The notes below the pieces were generated by a model, which was not told where the DNA came from, ran no database searches, and saw nothing but the letters and a program-made list of their open reading frames with translations. A DNA stretch of 64,000 nt, taken from positions 1,674,001-1,738,000 of the forward strand of contig OZ005614.1 of assembly GCA_963930655.1 (NCBI GenBank), given 5' to 3'. The DNA comes from Myrica gale. Its lineage: Eukaryota; Streptophyta; Magnoliopsida; Fagales; Myricaceae. Of this stretch, positions 1 through 10,433 are shown piece by piece. The first letter of the stretch is position 1, and each line of letters begins with the position of its first letter. A program made the translations under genes and the position numbers.

Positions 1-57
1 TCCTCGTCGCCTAAAAAAAAACTCCACAGTCCATGGGTATTCTCTGACACCTCGGTA

Positions 58-390
58 TTAATCCAGAACCCTCTTTAAAAACATAATACAGCCAAGGAAA
101 AAAACAACAAGAAGACCCGAGAAAAAATGGGAACCGTACCGGGATTCTTGTGTTTCGAGGAGGGAGGCGAGAGCATGAAGGACGAAGGGGCTAGGGTTTT
201 CAGGCGAAGAAGTGATCTTCTCCATCAGCTTCTGCGCTTTCGCGATCAACTCGTCGTCTTCGTTCTTCGCCTCCTCTTCTTCGTCTTCTTCTCCCTGAGA
301 CTGAGGCTGCGATTCCGTGGCAGAAGGCTGAGGAGCCTCAGCTTCTTCGGCTTGAGCTTGGTTCGTTTGGTCGTCCATATTCGACTCCAT
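58..390 (-). CDS. Small acidic protein with C-terminal membrane segment
   Basis: A complete single-exon frame of 110 codons starts at a true ATG, with a second ATG four codons later. Residues 1-50 are rich in Glu, Asp, Gln and Ser, with a run of acidic residues near 35-47. The middle (about 50-85) contains a predicted helix with the conserved-looking stretch PFVLHALASLLE. Residues about 87-105 are hydrophobic (FFSGLLVVFFLGCIMFL), followed by a short basic tail KRVLD. This layout suggests a tail-anchored membrane protein with its N-terminus in the cytosol. I do not recognise the family, so function is unassigned. The clear composition and the hydrophobic end argue that this is a real gene rather than a chance frame. 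The opposite-strand frame over the same bases is low-complexity and is taken as a shadow. Confidence 0.6.
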   Translation of the reverse strand: MESNMDDQTNQAQAEEAEAPQPSATESQPQSQGEEDEEEEAKNEDDELIAKAQKLMEKITSSPENPSPFVLHALASLLETQESRYGSHFFSGLLVVFFLGCIMFLKRVLD

Positions 391-1399
391 ATATTATCCG
401 ACAGAGGTAGGAATTATATATATGTATATAGGTAGCTAGACACGAAGAAATGGCAATAGAAATGAAAGGAATTGGAGGCCTATGTATATGAAATTTTTTA
501 TATTATAATCAAATCATATGGGTTTGCGCCTTTGTTATTTCGTTTTGAAGTTGGAAGTTGCAGAGGTGAAAGAGAGACGTCAATGAGGAGATGAAAGACG
601 GACGCGTCGAGCTGGGCGTTTGGTTTTTAATAGTGGCTGTGGGAGGAGAGAGAGGGTGTTTGGAATTAACCGACCCGGTTATCGTACGGAACCCTAGCAC
701 AGCCTTTTCAAACACTTTGAAGCCCTGCTGCCATGAGAACTGGGCCAAATTTTGTACCCGGTTCTCGCATTAAAAAGGCCTCATCTTGTTTGTAAATTTA
801 GGTGTGATGTTCATTGTTCGGTTAGTATTTTTTTTTAGATTTTTTAATATTTTAAAAATTTATCGGTGATGTTAACTGAATTGATATGCGTGCGGAAGTT
901 ATTTCTAGGTAATATTAAAAAATATTCGTAATTTGTGTATTCTCAATATTAAAAAAATTATTATAATGTAAAGGAAACAAACATGTTCTTAGATATTAGT
1001 TCAATGATCGGCTAATGATCTCATCACGAACACGTAGACAATTTTTATCGGGCCTTTAATCTTGTTTAATTTTCAATTATTCGTAATTTTTTCCTTTGAT
1101 TTGCAATAATTAAACACATTAATATGACTTCTCACTAGAGAAACTAGTTTATTGCTCAATGTGCTTGATGAAAATATATTTTTTATGCAAAATTATAACA
1201 AAAGTATATGTTATACTTTAATATCTAGTAATTACGTTATAATCTATAATCTTTCTTATTTGATTGTCTACGCATAATATTAACAAAAACAGTGTATAAT
1301 TCAAAGAAGTAATTACATATCCTATATGAATAAAAGAAGTGTTGTACGTTTTTTTTTTTTGTATTTTCTTAGTCTAAAGTAAAATTTAATTTAATTTTA
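391..1399. other. Intergenic/promoter region, AT-rich
   Basis: This lies upstream of the small membrane-protein gene. A GC-richer patch around 540-770 has short open frames on both strands, but none shows a recognisable domain or splice structure. From 780 on the sequence is AT-rich with homopolymer runs. I see no RNA gene here. Confidence 0.5.
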
Positions 1400-1631
1400 A
1401 AGATAAATGCAAAATCATTCAATGTGATATACGCGAAAAACAAATTAGTCTTGTGATAACAAAAACATAAAATTAGTCCTTATAATCTCACAAAAATATA
1501 AAATTAGTCTCTAGTAGAGAGATTAACGGGAAACAAAAGTGAAATCATAGGGACTAATTTTATGCTTTTGTTATCACGTGGACTAATTCGATTTTCGCGT
1601 ATATCACAAGGATCGATTTTGCATTTATCCT
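1400..1631. mobile_element. Hairpin MITE, MULE-like
   Basis: The two halves are inverted copies for about 90 bases each. The left end reads AAGATAAATGCAAAATC and the right end is its complement with one change. The flanks ttaatttta (1391-1399) and ttgatttta (1632-1640) match at 8 of 9 positions, which fits a 9-bp target duplication of Mutator-like elements. There is no coding capacity. The boundaries rest on this duplication and could shift by a base or two. Confidence 0.7.
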
Positions 1632-1880
1632 TTGATTTTAATGTAATAATTTTTTTTTAAATAAGTTTTTTTAAAAAAAAAGTTGTTGCGATATTTCTCA
1701 GCTTTTAAATTTCACGACTTTAGTTTTTCAGATTACTAATTTCCACAATCTTGAAATAAACGCTGATGAATAATCAAGTTCATATTATTTAATTCTCTGT
1801 TCATGTACTGCTGTAAAATGAACTTGGGAGGTCGACTCGACATTAGGAATAAATAAATGGAAAATATTTAAGAAATCTTA

Positions 1881-2062
1881 GGGGGTGTTTGTTTCCCCAA
1901 AGTTTTGGGGTTCGAAATTTCCAACAAAACAAACACACTCCAAAATTTTTAACTTTTACACACATACACTCTACTTTTCACAAACCCCAATAAATCTCAA
2001 TAAAGTAAAGATTCCCAAAATTTTGGGAATATTCCCCAAAATTTCCACAAACAAACGCCCCC
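1881..2062. mobile_element. Tourist-like MITE (PIF/Harbinger type)
   Basis: The terminal inverted repeats are GGGGGTGTTTGTTT on the left and AAACAAACGCCCCC on the right. The trinucleotide TTA flanks both sides (1878-1880 and 2063-2065). A TTA duplication plus ends starting GGG..TGTTTG is the signature of Tourist/PIF-Harbinger MITEs. The 182-bp interior is AT-rich with paired CCAAAATTTT/AAAATTTTGG arms. The short open frame inside (1885-2076) is not a gene. Confidence 0.75.
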
Positions 2063-2105
2063 TTAAACGGCAATAGAAAGATAGGTGAACTACTTTAAAA
2101 AAAAA

Positions 2106-2477
2106 GGAAATTTACTTTTTAGTCCTTAGGTTTTGGGCTCTTTTTAATTTTAATCCTTAACTTTCAACCTTCAAAATTTTAGTCCTTGAACTTTCATCTT
2201 TGTAAAATTTAGTCCTTCCGTCAGTCTGCCGTCAATTTTTGTACCGATCAACCGCCAATTTTGAAGCGGTCGACCGGATATATGTTTTGAAAGTGAGCGG
2301 TCGTCCGCTTCATGTAGCGGTCGACCGCTTCATATACCGGTCGATCGGTACAAATTTGACGGCAAACTGACGGCAGACTGAAGGACTAAATTTTACAAAG
2401 ATGAAAGTTTAAGGACTAAAATTTTGACCCTCTAAAATTCATGACTAAAAATAAAAAGAGACTAAAAAGCAAATTTC
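2106..2477. mobile_element. Long-TIR hairpin MITE, MULE-like
   Basis: A 370-bp element has arms of about 140 bases that start GGAAATTTACTTTTTAGTCC and end in the near complement. The A-rich flanks on each side agree at 8 of 9 positions, compatible with a 9-bp duplication but low in information. The centre is GC-rich with repeated CGGTCGACCG palindromes. A separate 17-base direct repeat (gaaagataggtgaacta) lies just outside, at 2076-2092 and 2488-2504. Confidence 0.7.
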
Positions 2478-2767
2478 AAAAAACAAGGAAAGATAGGTGA
2501 ACTAATTTCCCACGTTAAAGAGTCTCCGTGCTTACCACACCAAGCACATTCCGGGGAATCTCGTAATTTTCAGAATTTGGATAACCGATTTCCCAAGTTA
2601 GCGTAACGATCGATCCATCGTCTATCGCCACTCGTACAGAACTGGTGGGTACTCCCTACGTCAGCATCGCAGATTACTCATAAAATCCCTGTTTTGCTCG
2701 GAGAATCCTAACCCAAGCGTGGAAAAACTATTCGAAACGGAAATTGTAGAAGCATCACCTTCCTCAC

Positions 2768-5700
2768 ATGATCACAGGCACTGGATCGAGTACGTAAATT
2801 AATCATCGCGTTTTTTTGTTCATTTAAATTTGTATCAATTAAATGGCGCAATGAAGGTGTAACTAATTGGGCGTTGTTATAGAGCTCAAGATGTGCTCAA
2901 GGGAAGATTGATCACAGGGGACGATTTCTCATGGAAATTACCTGCAACAACTTCCATGGAGGAGAGGAAGGAAGAGCAGGAGGAGGAGATATTGAGGTAC
3001 GTGGGTGGGGTTGACGTTAGCTTCTCAAAGGAGGACCCGTCGGTTGCTTGTGGGACTCTCGTGGTGTTGGACATTCAAAACTTCCAAGTTGTCTACGATG
3101 ATTACGCTGTTGTAACGCTTCGTGTCCTTTACGTTCCTGGCTTCCTCGCCTTCAGAGAGATTTTCCTTCTACCGATAACCACCTTTTTCGCTATCTCATT
3201 CGGTCGTGAATTTTCTGTCTGTCGTGTTTGATGTTGTTTTTTGTTTCTCAGGCTCCGATTCTTCTAGAGCTTCTGCAGAGAATGAAGAAAAACAGTGCCA
3301 GTACTTTTTCTATCCACAGGTAGATGCTTTTATCCCTAGCTCGATCCACCAGGGCAAAAATACAATCGATGCAAGATCTAGAGATGCCCTCGCAATTTTG
3401 AGATTTTCCATGAGTTGGTATTTGTAACACTGGTGCATTTTTGAATAGACAGTTGCTAATGGTTGACGGAAATGGAATCCTTCATCCTCGAGGCAAGTAC
3501 ATCAAAGGTCTGCTCGGAATTTATCTTTCTTTTCGAGCGTTGTACATAGAACACAATAAAGCATTATCATACGCGTGCGCTGTACTAAGATGCATATATG
3601 TATTTACGCAATGAACATGGACTTGAACGTATTTAGCTTATGTTTCGTGAAAAGGCGAAAGAGGCAATCTACTGATCACATTGCATATGCGGCTAGCGCC
3701 CAACTACACAAAATAATCAAGATAGGGTCCCTCCCCTCCCCCTCCTTATGTTTTACACCAGGCATATGGATCATTCCAATTTAAAAAGAGAAAAAGATCG
3801 ATATAATTGTTTTTCCTCACGAGAACTTATTGTCTGACTTCTCAAACTCATTATTTAGCCCTATATCATTATATTCCCCTTCTACAATTAGATAAAAAAA
3901 GGCTAGTAGATGGTAACAGATGAATCTAAAAAAAGGGAAGAATTTCCTCCTCCAGATAGGCAAGAAGACATATATGAAGCCATTGAACCCTTTTCTTTGG
4001 TGTACTTCACATGCTTCTGTTTGACTGAATCCAAAATATTGAACGCAATAATCTGAAACACAATGAGATGTAGCGAGGCATGGTTTGGCCTCCAGCATTT
4101 AAAGCTGTAGGTATTCATTATTTGGAGGGATTGAGGCTGTGCGTTGAGGAAAGGAGTAAACTAAACAGTCCCTTTGCTTTCTGTAAATCTTCCAATTTTT
4201 CACCTGAGTTTGGTTCTTGTTTTTCTGTCAAACAAGACTTAATTAAACCTTTTGTTCATTTCCAACAACAGGACTACTACACGATTAAGAATATAAATTA
4301 GAACCTTTTCGGGTGAGTTCACATGGTTTAGAATGTCAATTCCATTTATTGCTGTTTGATATGTCAGCAGTGACTGACTTGCATCCACCTTCTATTTCAT
4401 GGTTTGTTATTATCCTTGCTTCAAGCAGAGAAAAGTTTGAAACAATGAAGTTGCTTGTGTAGGTTTTGGCTGACCTCCCTACAATTGGGGTGGGAAAGAA
4501 TGTGAGTTCGCCTGTCTTACCATTTTTCAATTAATTTTTTTGCATATCCAAGTTTGTAACTCCCTGACTTACATCATATTGTAATCGATGTAGATTCTGG
4601 GAATAGACATCCATCGATCATTTTTGTTACTCGAGAATCTGCATATCCATTTTGACTCAAGAACTTGATCCCTGATTGCCCACTTTTTTGGTTTCCAAAT
4701 TATTCCAACTTCTATATCTCAGCTGCATCACGTGGATGATCTTACCTATTCTGGAGTGAGACAACTTCTTGAAGCCAAGGAAAACTGTACTAAAGATTTT
4801 ATTTCTTTGAAGGGATGCTTTGGGCACACATGGGGAGTGGTAAGAGACTTATATGATCTCTATTTCATGACGAAATACTTGAATATATGAGTTTACCATT
4901 GCTGAGATAGAGTAATTTATTGCATCAACTGTAGTGGACTGCAGATGACTGGCCAACTAAGATAAGGCAATCTGGGAATTATGCCTTTTTTGTTACAGAG
5001 AGTGATATGATCTTTTACATGACTGAATCCAGAATCCTGTTTCAAAGTGAATTGTATTCTTTCAACCTGGGCCCATTCTACTGACCATGAACGCTAAGGA
5101 TAGATATTGAAACTGCCAAGAAATCATGGAATTCTCCCACAGAGCTGCGGAAATCTAATACATCAGATCTGCTTTTGAATCCATACAAGGACACTAAAAT
5201 AGAAATATTGTGACTGTATTATGGAAGCTCTTATCCTGTTCACTGACGCTCTAACATAGGTCTTTGTTTTAGTTGAAGTGTGCATATAAGGGAAGTTGTA
5301 TGCAGTTTATGTGGTCACTTTACTGTTTCCGGAACTAGTATTTAATGAGTCACTGTTGGAGACCTTTTGCTTTGTCCAGCAACTAGAGAAGTTGCATGGA
5401 GCCTAGTGTAGACAGATGATGACTACCATGTCCAAGGCCCCCTTCTCCAGAAATTGATTGCATAAATGATAGCCAATACAACATTAAAGATTTGCTGTAC
5501 CCTCTCAACAGATATCCCGTGGTCCATCCTAAAAGTTCAAGAAGACCATTGTTTTTCTTATATGGGCATATGGGTCAGATTTCTTATGTTTCCCCGAACT
5601 GACAGAAACACGGTTGGTTGAGAATGTTAGTGACAAAGTTTCATTGTCATCTGGCCTAGTCACTAATCTTTCATAACTTTGACATATTGAAGATGCAAGT

Positions 5701-5843
5701 TTTTTTTTTCTATCTTTAATGTGAGATATGTAGTTGAATGGAGGTTGAAGTTGATACCATTCCTTATTGTCCTTATTGAACAACAGGCTGATATTAGGTC
5801 AAGGGAATACCTGCGGAAGCGTCAGATGGAAATGTCTGAATGA
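2768..5843 (+). pseudogene. Endonuclease V gene, decayed
   Basis: Several exons match plant endonuclease V, the enzyme that cuts DNA/RNA next to deaminated adenine (inosine). Visible exons: 2768-2793; 2883-3159 (YVGGVDVSF with the catalytic Asp, and FLAFRE with Glu); 3252-3319; 3453-3492 (MVDGNGILHPR, catalytic Asp); 4463-4501 (VLADLPTIGVGKN); 4723-4839; and last exon 5787-5843 (ADIRSREYLRKRQ, then stop). The breaks are: the bases after FRE are AT, not a GT donor; exon 3252-3319 is 68 nt and shifts frame before FYPQ; no convincing exon for the FGLACHLG part was found; and the SVGH-containing exon expected between 4839 and 5787 is missing. The exon at 3453-3492 ends with a GC donor (GCAAGT), which alone would be tolerable. 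Together these make a functional protein unlikely. Sequencing error could explain one break but not all. Confidence 0.75.
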
Positions 5844-6559
5844 TGCAACTTCATGAGTTGGGTTGGTTCACTTCTTGCCTTTTTTTTTTGCTTTAATTTA
5901 TGTATTATAACATACATAGAATGACTGAAGGGATGAGGTTCTGAGAACAGAACACGCCACACGCAAACATTTGCACACAGGACTGTACATTGCTTGCTAC
6001 ATCCAAACATCATGTAAGGTTCACATCTGTGATATCCAATTGTAGATTCATTGATGCGAACATGTAAATTCATTGATACATCTATTTGTTTTTCATTTGA
6101 GTACTATGCTCCACTTCCATTTTTCTCTTGCTGCTCAGTAAGTATATTTCCCCTGGAAAATAGCTACTACTTCTTGCAATGGCTGTAGCAACTCTCCATA
6201 TAGGGTTGCGCTTTGTTCACTTCTGTAAGATCGAGTTGACATTGATTACCAACAAGAATAGCATGAGCAGTTATAATCCTTCCTCTATGAAGAAAAAAAT
6301 ACATCATCTATGTTAGACCTTATTGACGGAACTGTCTCTAAGTCCACAATCGTGGCATTAAACAAATTTGGAAAATCTTAGAATTTCGTTAAAATGGAAA
6401 TTCTTGTCCACTACCCTAGTAGATAATCGGATGACATCACCTGCTTGGTCCAAAGGTATAAAATTATTAAGACATTTATTTTATATCTTTTTTCTTCAAT
6501 AGATGTATATGAGATTTTATTCTAGTGAGAAAGAGAGCTTGAAGCGTACCAGATTAGAA
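5844..6559. other. 3' flank of endonuclease V relic
   Basis: No gene is seen. Parts of this stretch recur in rearranged form at 8815-8910 (inverted last-exon piece) and 9400-9520 (direct; shared words such as ccaacaagaatagcat), so it is part of an old local duplication. Confidence 0.5.
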
Positions 6560-6868
6560 ATTGATTCTGGTGGATTCCATACAATCAGCAACACAAACAT
6601 TGGCGTCCTCATACGAGACTGGCAATACAACGTTTCAGACGACGTACAGCACAATCCCCCAAGTTATGTGCCTTTAGGATGGCAGGCATATGTCGTGGCA
6701 ATGATCGAAGAAGTGACCATCAACGTTTGGACTGGAAGAGAGAACGTGAAAGGGAAATGGAGGAGGAAGAGAGTGAGGAGGAGTCCCATTTGCTTGCATT
6801 GCATAAAACAAAACAGTAATCAACACTTTCAGCATCCTAACAGTTCTTGTGAAACCAATTTCATTCAT
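6560..6868 (-). pseudogene. Decayed paralogue of the Cys-rich secreted peptide gene
   Basis: Read on the minus strand from the ATG at 6868, the first residues (hydrophobic core, then MQANG) resemble the signal peptide of the intact gene at 12462-12872. A CHDIC motif follows, matching the first CX3C of the intact copy. A stop codon then interrupts the frame. Past it, pieces resembling the second and third Cys motifs (for example VCVADCMES) sit in different frames. The surrounding flanks also match those of the intact gene, so this is a duplicated and broken copy. Confidence 0.6.
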
Positions 6869-8241
6869 ATCTGCCTCTCGTAGAATTTTTTGTTATTGAG
6901 AAGTTGAATTCTATTAAGATTCAAATCCTTATCACTCGAGAATTTATAAAGGAATGTTTTCTTAGATAAACTCGGTTTAGTCAAACAAAGGAGCTGTTTG
7001 AGATTGTGATTGTTTGAAAACAAATGGTTCAAGTCGTGTCTCTTGATTAAGGCGACGAGTTTCCAAAAAAATTAACGAGGACCAAGTGCTGGCTTTTCGT
7101 GAGAGCAAATTTTGTTTGAAGGGGTTTAAATTGGATCGCCAATGAGGCTTGGAATTCATCCAATAAGCTGAAAAGATACAGATCCTCTTGTTGAGATTAA
7201 AAATGTGCAAGATGAGAGCATAAATAAGGTATATTCGGTCTAAAGAAAGATTGTGCAAAGAGATTTAAAGTCACGGCTAATTTTAAAATGAAAATTCAAG
7301 GGTCAGCATTTGACCACCAAGTCGATTAGTTATTTTGTCTCACGTACTTAATCAAATGAAGTGGTCAAATTATAGCGCTTGAATGTTGATTTTAAAATCA
7401 GTCAATCTATTCTCACTAAAAAGAAGCTTCATTTGAGATGAATGACAGGAGAAGACATATTTCTGGACATGCTGTCTTTAGCAACCTGATTCGGCAATTC
7501 TTTAGTCTAAAAGTGGCTGCAACAAATAGGGGAGCCTTTTCGACGAAACATAAGAATATCAGCAAGTTGCCCTGTTTTCAACAGCTTGTGGTATTCCTAT
7601 TGGCTTATGGTACATGCTGTCTTTAGCAACCTGATTCGGCAATTCTCTAGTCTAAAAGTGGCTGCAACAAATAGGGGAGCCTTTTAGACGAAACATAAGA
7701 ATATCAGCAAGTTGCCCTGTTTTCAACAGCTAGTGGTATTCGTATTGGCTTATGGTATCCGACTATTTTTTGGAGAAAGTCTACGGTGCCTGATCAAGTT
7801 GTGTTGGAGGCTTGTTTCTTTGACAACTAAAGAAGCTGTTCATAAAAGAAAAATAAAACAAAATAGAGCAGTCGAATGGTCCCATGGAACCTGGCTGCTT
7901 AGGTGCTCTGGTAGAGAGACATAGGAATACAAATAAATTGACTTTTTCGCATCTTCTCGGAGCGTACCTATAGTCTGCTTACTATCACGTTGGACATCCT
8001 CTTCTCTAGAAATTTTGACAAAATTACCTTAATAAGCCTTACCTTGCCCCATCCTAAAAATTTCCATGCATCATATTTGGTTTTATATCAAGTTGATAGT
8101 TTGATCATTGGACTCTATTAAAATAAAAAATTCTGGTCACCCAATTCTAGATCGACAGTCGCTTGGTGTCCCACCCTTGTGGTCGATTTCTATTTGTATT
8201 ATGATTTAACTCTTGAGTTCGATTTGGACCCGGATTTTTAA
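6869..8241. other. Upstream flank of the decayed Cys-rich copy; duplicated block
   Basis: No gene is supported. The piece aligns loosely with 12873-13480, the upstream region of the intact Cys-rich gene, through shared words such as ctggcttttcg and gctgtctttagcaacc. A TATA-like TTTATA lies near 6944-6949 (minus-strand reading). A 145-bp tandem repeat is listed separately. The short open frames at 7438-7924 read through that repeat and are not convincing genes. Confidence 0.5.
7467..7756. repeat. Tandem duplication, 145-bp unit, two copies
   Basis: The unit beginning acatgctgtctttagcaacc occurs at 7467-7611 and again at 7612-7756 with only a few differences (for example ttcgacg versus ttagacg). 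A single diverged copy of the start of the unit occurs at about 13145, so the duplication happened after the block itself was duplicated. Confidence 0.85.
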
Positions 8242-8469
8242 GGCTATGTTTGGTTTAGTTCTCGAAACAGTTTTTGTTTTTATGTTTTTTTGGAAGTAGT
8301 GTAGATTCTCTTGGGATTTGTGAAAAGTTAGTTAAAAATTATTGAGATTGGTGAAAAGATATGAAAATTGATGAAAAAATTATTGGGATTGGTGAAAATG
8401 TATTGAGATTAATGAAAAAGTGAGTGAGAAGTTTTTGAAAACTTTTTGAGAACTTAAACAAACATAGTC
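8242..8469. mobile_element. Tourist-like MITE
   Basis: The ends are GGCTATGTTTGGTTTAG and the near complement AAACAAACATAGTC. TTAA lies on both sides (8238-8241 and 8470-8473), compatible with a TAA/TTA target duplication. The interior repeats the motif gattggtgaaaa several times. There is no coding capacity. Confidence 0.65.
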
Positions 8470-8603
8470 TTAATTTCGGCATATTGTAGGACCTTTTGCT
8501 CGTTTAGATTTTCTCGCTAGCCCTTTGAACGTGATTCTCGTTTGTACTAGTTGTTTTTTTATTGGATATTAATGTATAAATTACAATTACCTAAAAAAAT
8601 ATA

Positions 8604-8791
8604 GGGATGTTTGACACCGAAAAATTCTGCACTCCAAAATTTTCACCCCAATAAAATAACTCTCCAAAATTCTCTCTCCTCATCAAATCATCATTTTTCA
8701 CTTCAAATAAATATAAAAAATTCATTTAAATCATCTCTCTTCACTTTTTCACCAACTTCAACACCCCAATATTTTTACAATCAAACATCAC
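8604..8791. mobile_element. Short hairpin MITE
   Basis: The ends GGGATGTTTGAC and GATTG-type arms pair with ATCAAACATCAC on the right. The bases TATA flank both ends. The element is 188 bp and AT-rich, with a CCAAAATTTT-type interior like the other MITEs here. The open frame at 8611-8796 is a by-product. Confidence 0.55.
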
Positions 8792-8814
8792 TATAGTTTG
8801 ATCATCAGATAGAT

Positions 8815-8910
8815 TTCTTATGTTCCCCATCTGTCCTTAGTCAGTCTTCTGTTTCTAACATTAGATCCATGAAGTTGCATCATTCACATCTGACCATCCC
8901 AATGTATTCC
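8815..8910 (-). repeat. Inverted fragment of the endonuclease V last exon and 3' flank
   Basis: The reverse complement contains gggaatac, then gtcagatgtgaatgatgcaacttcatg with small gaps. This matches the end of the endonuclease V relic at about 5808-5855 (exon end, stop codon and following bases). It is too short and altered to code for anything. Confidence 0.5.
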
Positions 8911-9595
8911 CTCAACCTCGATTTAACATCAATAGATTCATAACCTTTCCATCACAAACAATATCAATGTTGAAATCAATATAGGACCGTACGTACGTAA
9001 GTAGCATTCTAGAGGCAGCTTGACATGTTAGGGTCAAAAAAATATCGTGTTGGCCCTGAGTTGAGGGTTCCAAAGAAGGAATGTGTCCTATTGAACCAAT
9101 GGTGAGATTAGGAAGGTTGACGCAAAGCTTAAGCACAATTCGTAGTGGATTAAATACCTCAATTCTATGCATCTTGGCTGCAACTATTAAAAAAAGTTTC
9201 AAGTTTGAATTACTACTTGAGACAAAAAGAAACACCAAGGAATGTGGTTCATCTTTTATAGCTGCTAATATTAATGCATACATTGATTACAAAGTGTTTT
9301 GGTGCATTTATTTACGTTTATTGCATATGCACCATCCTCAGATTTTTTTCTTCCCATCCGATCATCCGATAAAGTAGAGTTCTCCAGCTGGGAGGGAACT
9401 AAGGAATATTGCTGCAATGGTTATAGCAGGCGTCCGTGTAGTCCTTGGCTTTGTCGATGTCTGTAATATTTTGAGTTGGCATTGATCAAACCAACAAGAA
9501 TAGCATAATTGTAATACATCTATTCTGTACAAGTGTAAAAGAAATAACCAAGATGTTTCGTAAAATATTTTTGTAAATTTTGGAATTTTGTTTTA
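8911..9595. other. Intergenic, rearranged duplicate
   Basis: No gene is supported. Two overlapping frames on opposite strands (8912-9377) have no recognisable domain. Bases 9400-9520 resemble 6170-6280 in direct orientation, part of the scrambled duplication. Confidence 0.4.
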
Positions 9596-9710
9596 GGAAA
9601 ATTGACATTGTAATCCCTAGGTTTTGCCCCTTTTAGTGGTTTGGTCATTAGGAAATAAAACTTAACAAAATAATCCATAAACTATCATCTTTTGACAAAA
9701 CCATCCTTCC
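9596..9710. repeat. Left terminal inverted repeat of the Pack-MULE-like element
   Basis: It pairs with 12205-12319 in inverted orientation with scattered mismatches and small gaps. A second sequence of similar style starts at about 9859 (GGAAAATTGGCAATATAG) but has no matching right end, so it may be a solo end of another element. Confidence 0.7.
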
Positions 9711-10433
9711 ATCAGAATTTCGTATTTAACGGCAGAGCGTTCCAGACTGAAAAATTTTCTACTTGGCACTGCATAAGCAAAGTCAGTTGTCATTCTGTCC
9801 ATTGAGAAATTGAAACGATGTTGTGCCTTTTATATTCACCCAGCCAAAATAAAAGGAAAATTGGCAATATAGTTACTAGATTTATATCACGCTGACGATT
9901 TAGTCATTAAATTTCATTTTTTTACTTTATGGCCACTGAATTCATACCTGTGTAAAGATTGGTTCATTACGTCACACCTCTGTTTGCCCTTCTAACGGAA
10001 TGAACGAACAGGTCAGCATTTTCTCCCACTCACCTTCATTAATCCACGTCAGCAGCCCAAAAAAGGTAAAAACTAACCGTTTTCTGACCCACTGGCCTGT
10101 CTATAACTCATTCACTCTCTCTCTCAAACTCTGACCCACGTAAACGAACCGTTGGAGAAGGAAGGAGGACGAAGGCTGAAGGATCAAAAGGCAGCACATG
10201 CTCAAATTCTACCAGTACATTTCGGTGGATTCCACACCGAAAGAACCAGTTTGCTCACCTGCTCGCTTGCTTGGCGTACTATTCGTCGTAACTTTGTCTT
10301 TCAGCTTACAGGTGATCTTACTCTTAGCCTTTTCTTTCTGAGTACTGGTATTCATCTCTAAACCTTCATCTCTTTGGGCTACAATTGTCTCTAAGAGTTC
10401 ATCTTTAAGAGTTCATCTCTAAGAGTTCAATTT

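Noticed and set aside
509-773. Overlapping short frames on both strands upstream of the first gene
   Set aside because: No domain, no splice pattern, and both strands are open over the same bases.
4083-4110. Candidate for the missing endonuclease V FGLACHLG exon
   Set aside because: It reads FGL-QHL by eye but lacks an AG acceptor and the key residues; it may be chance.
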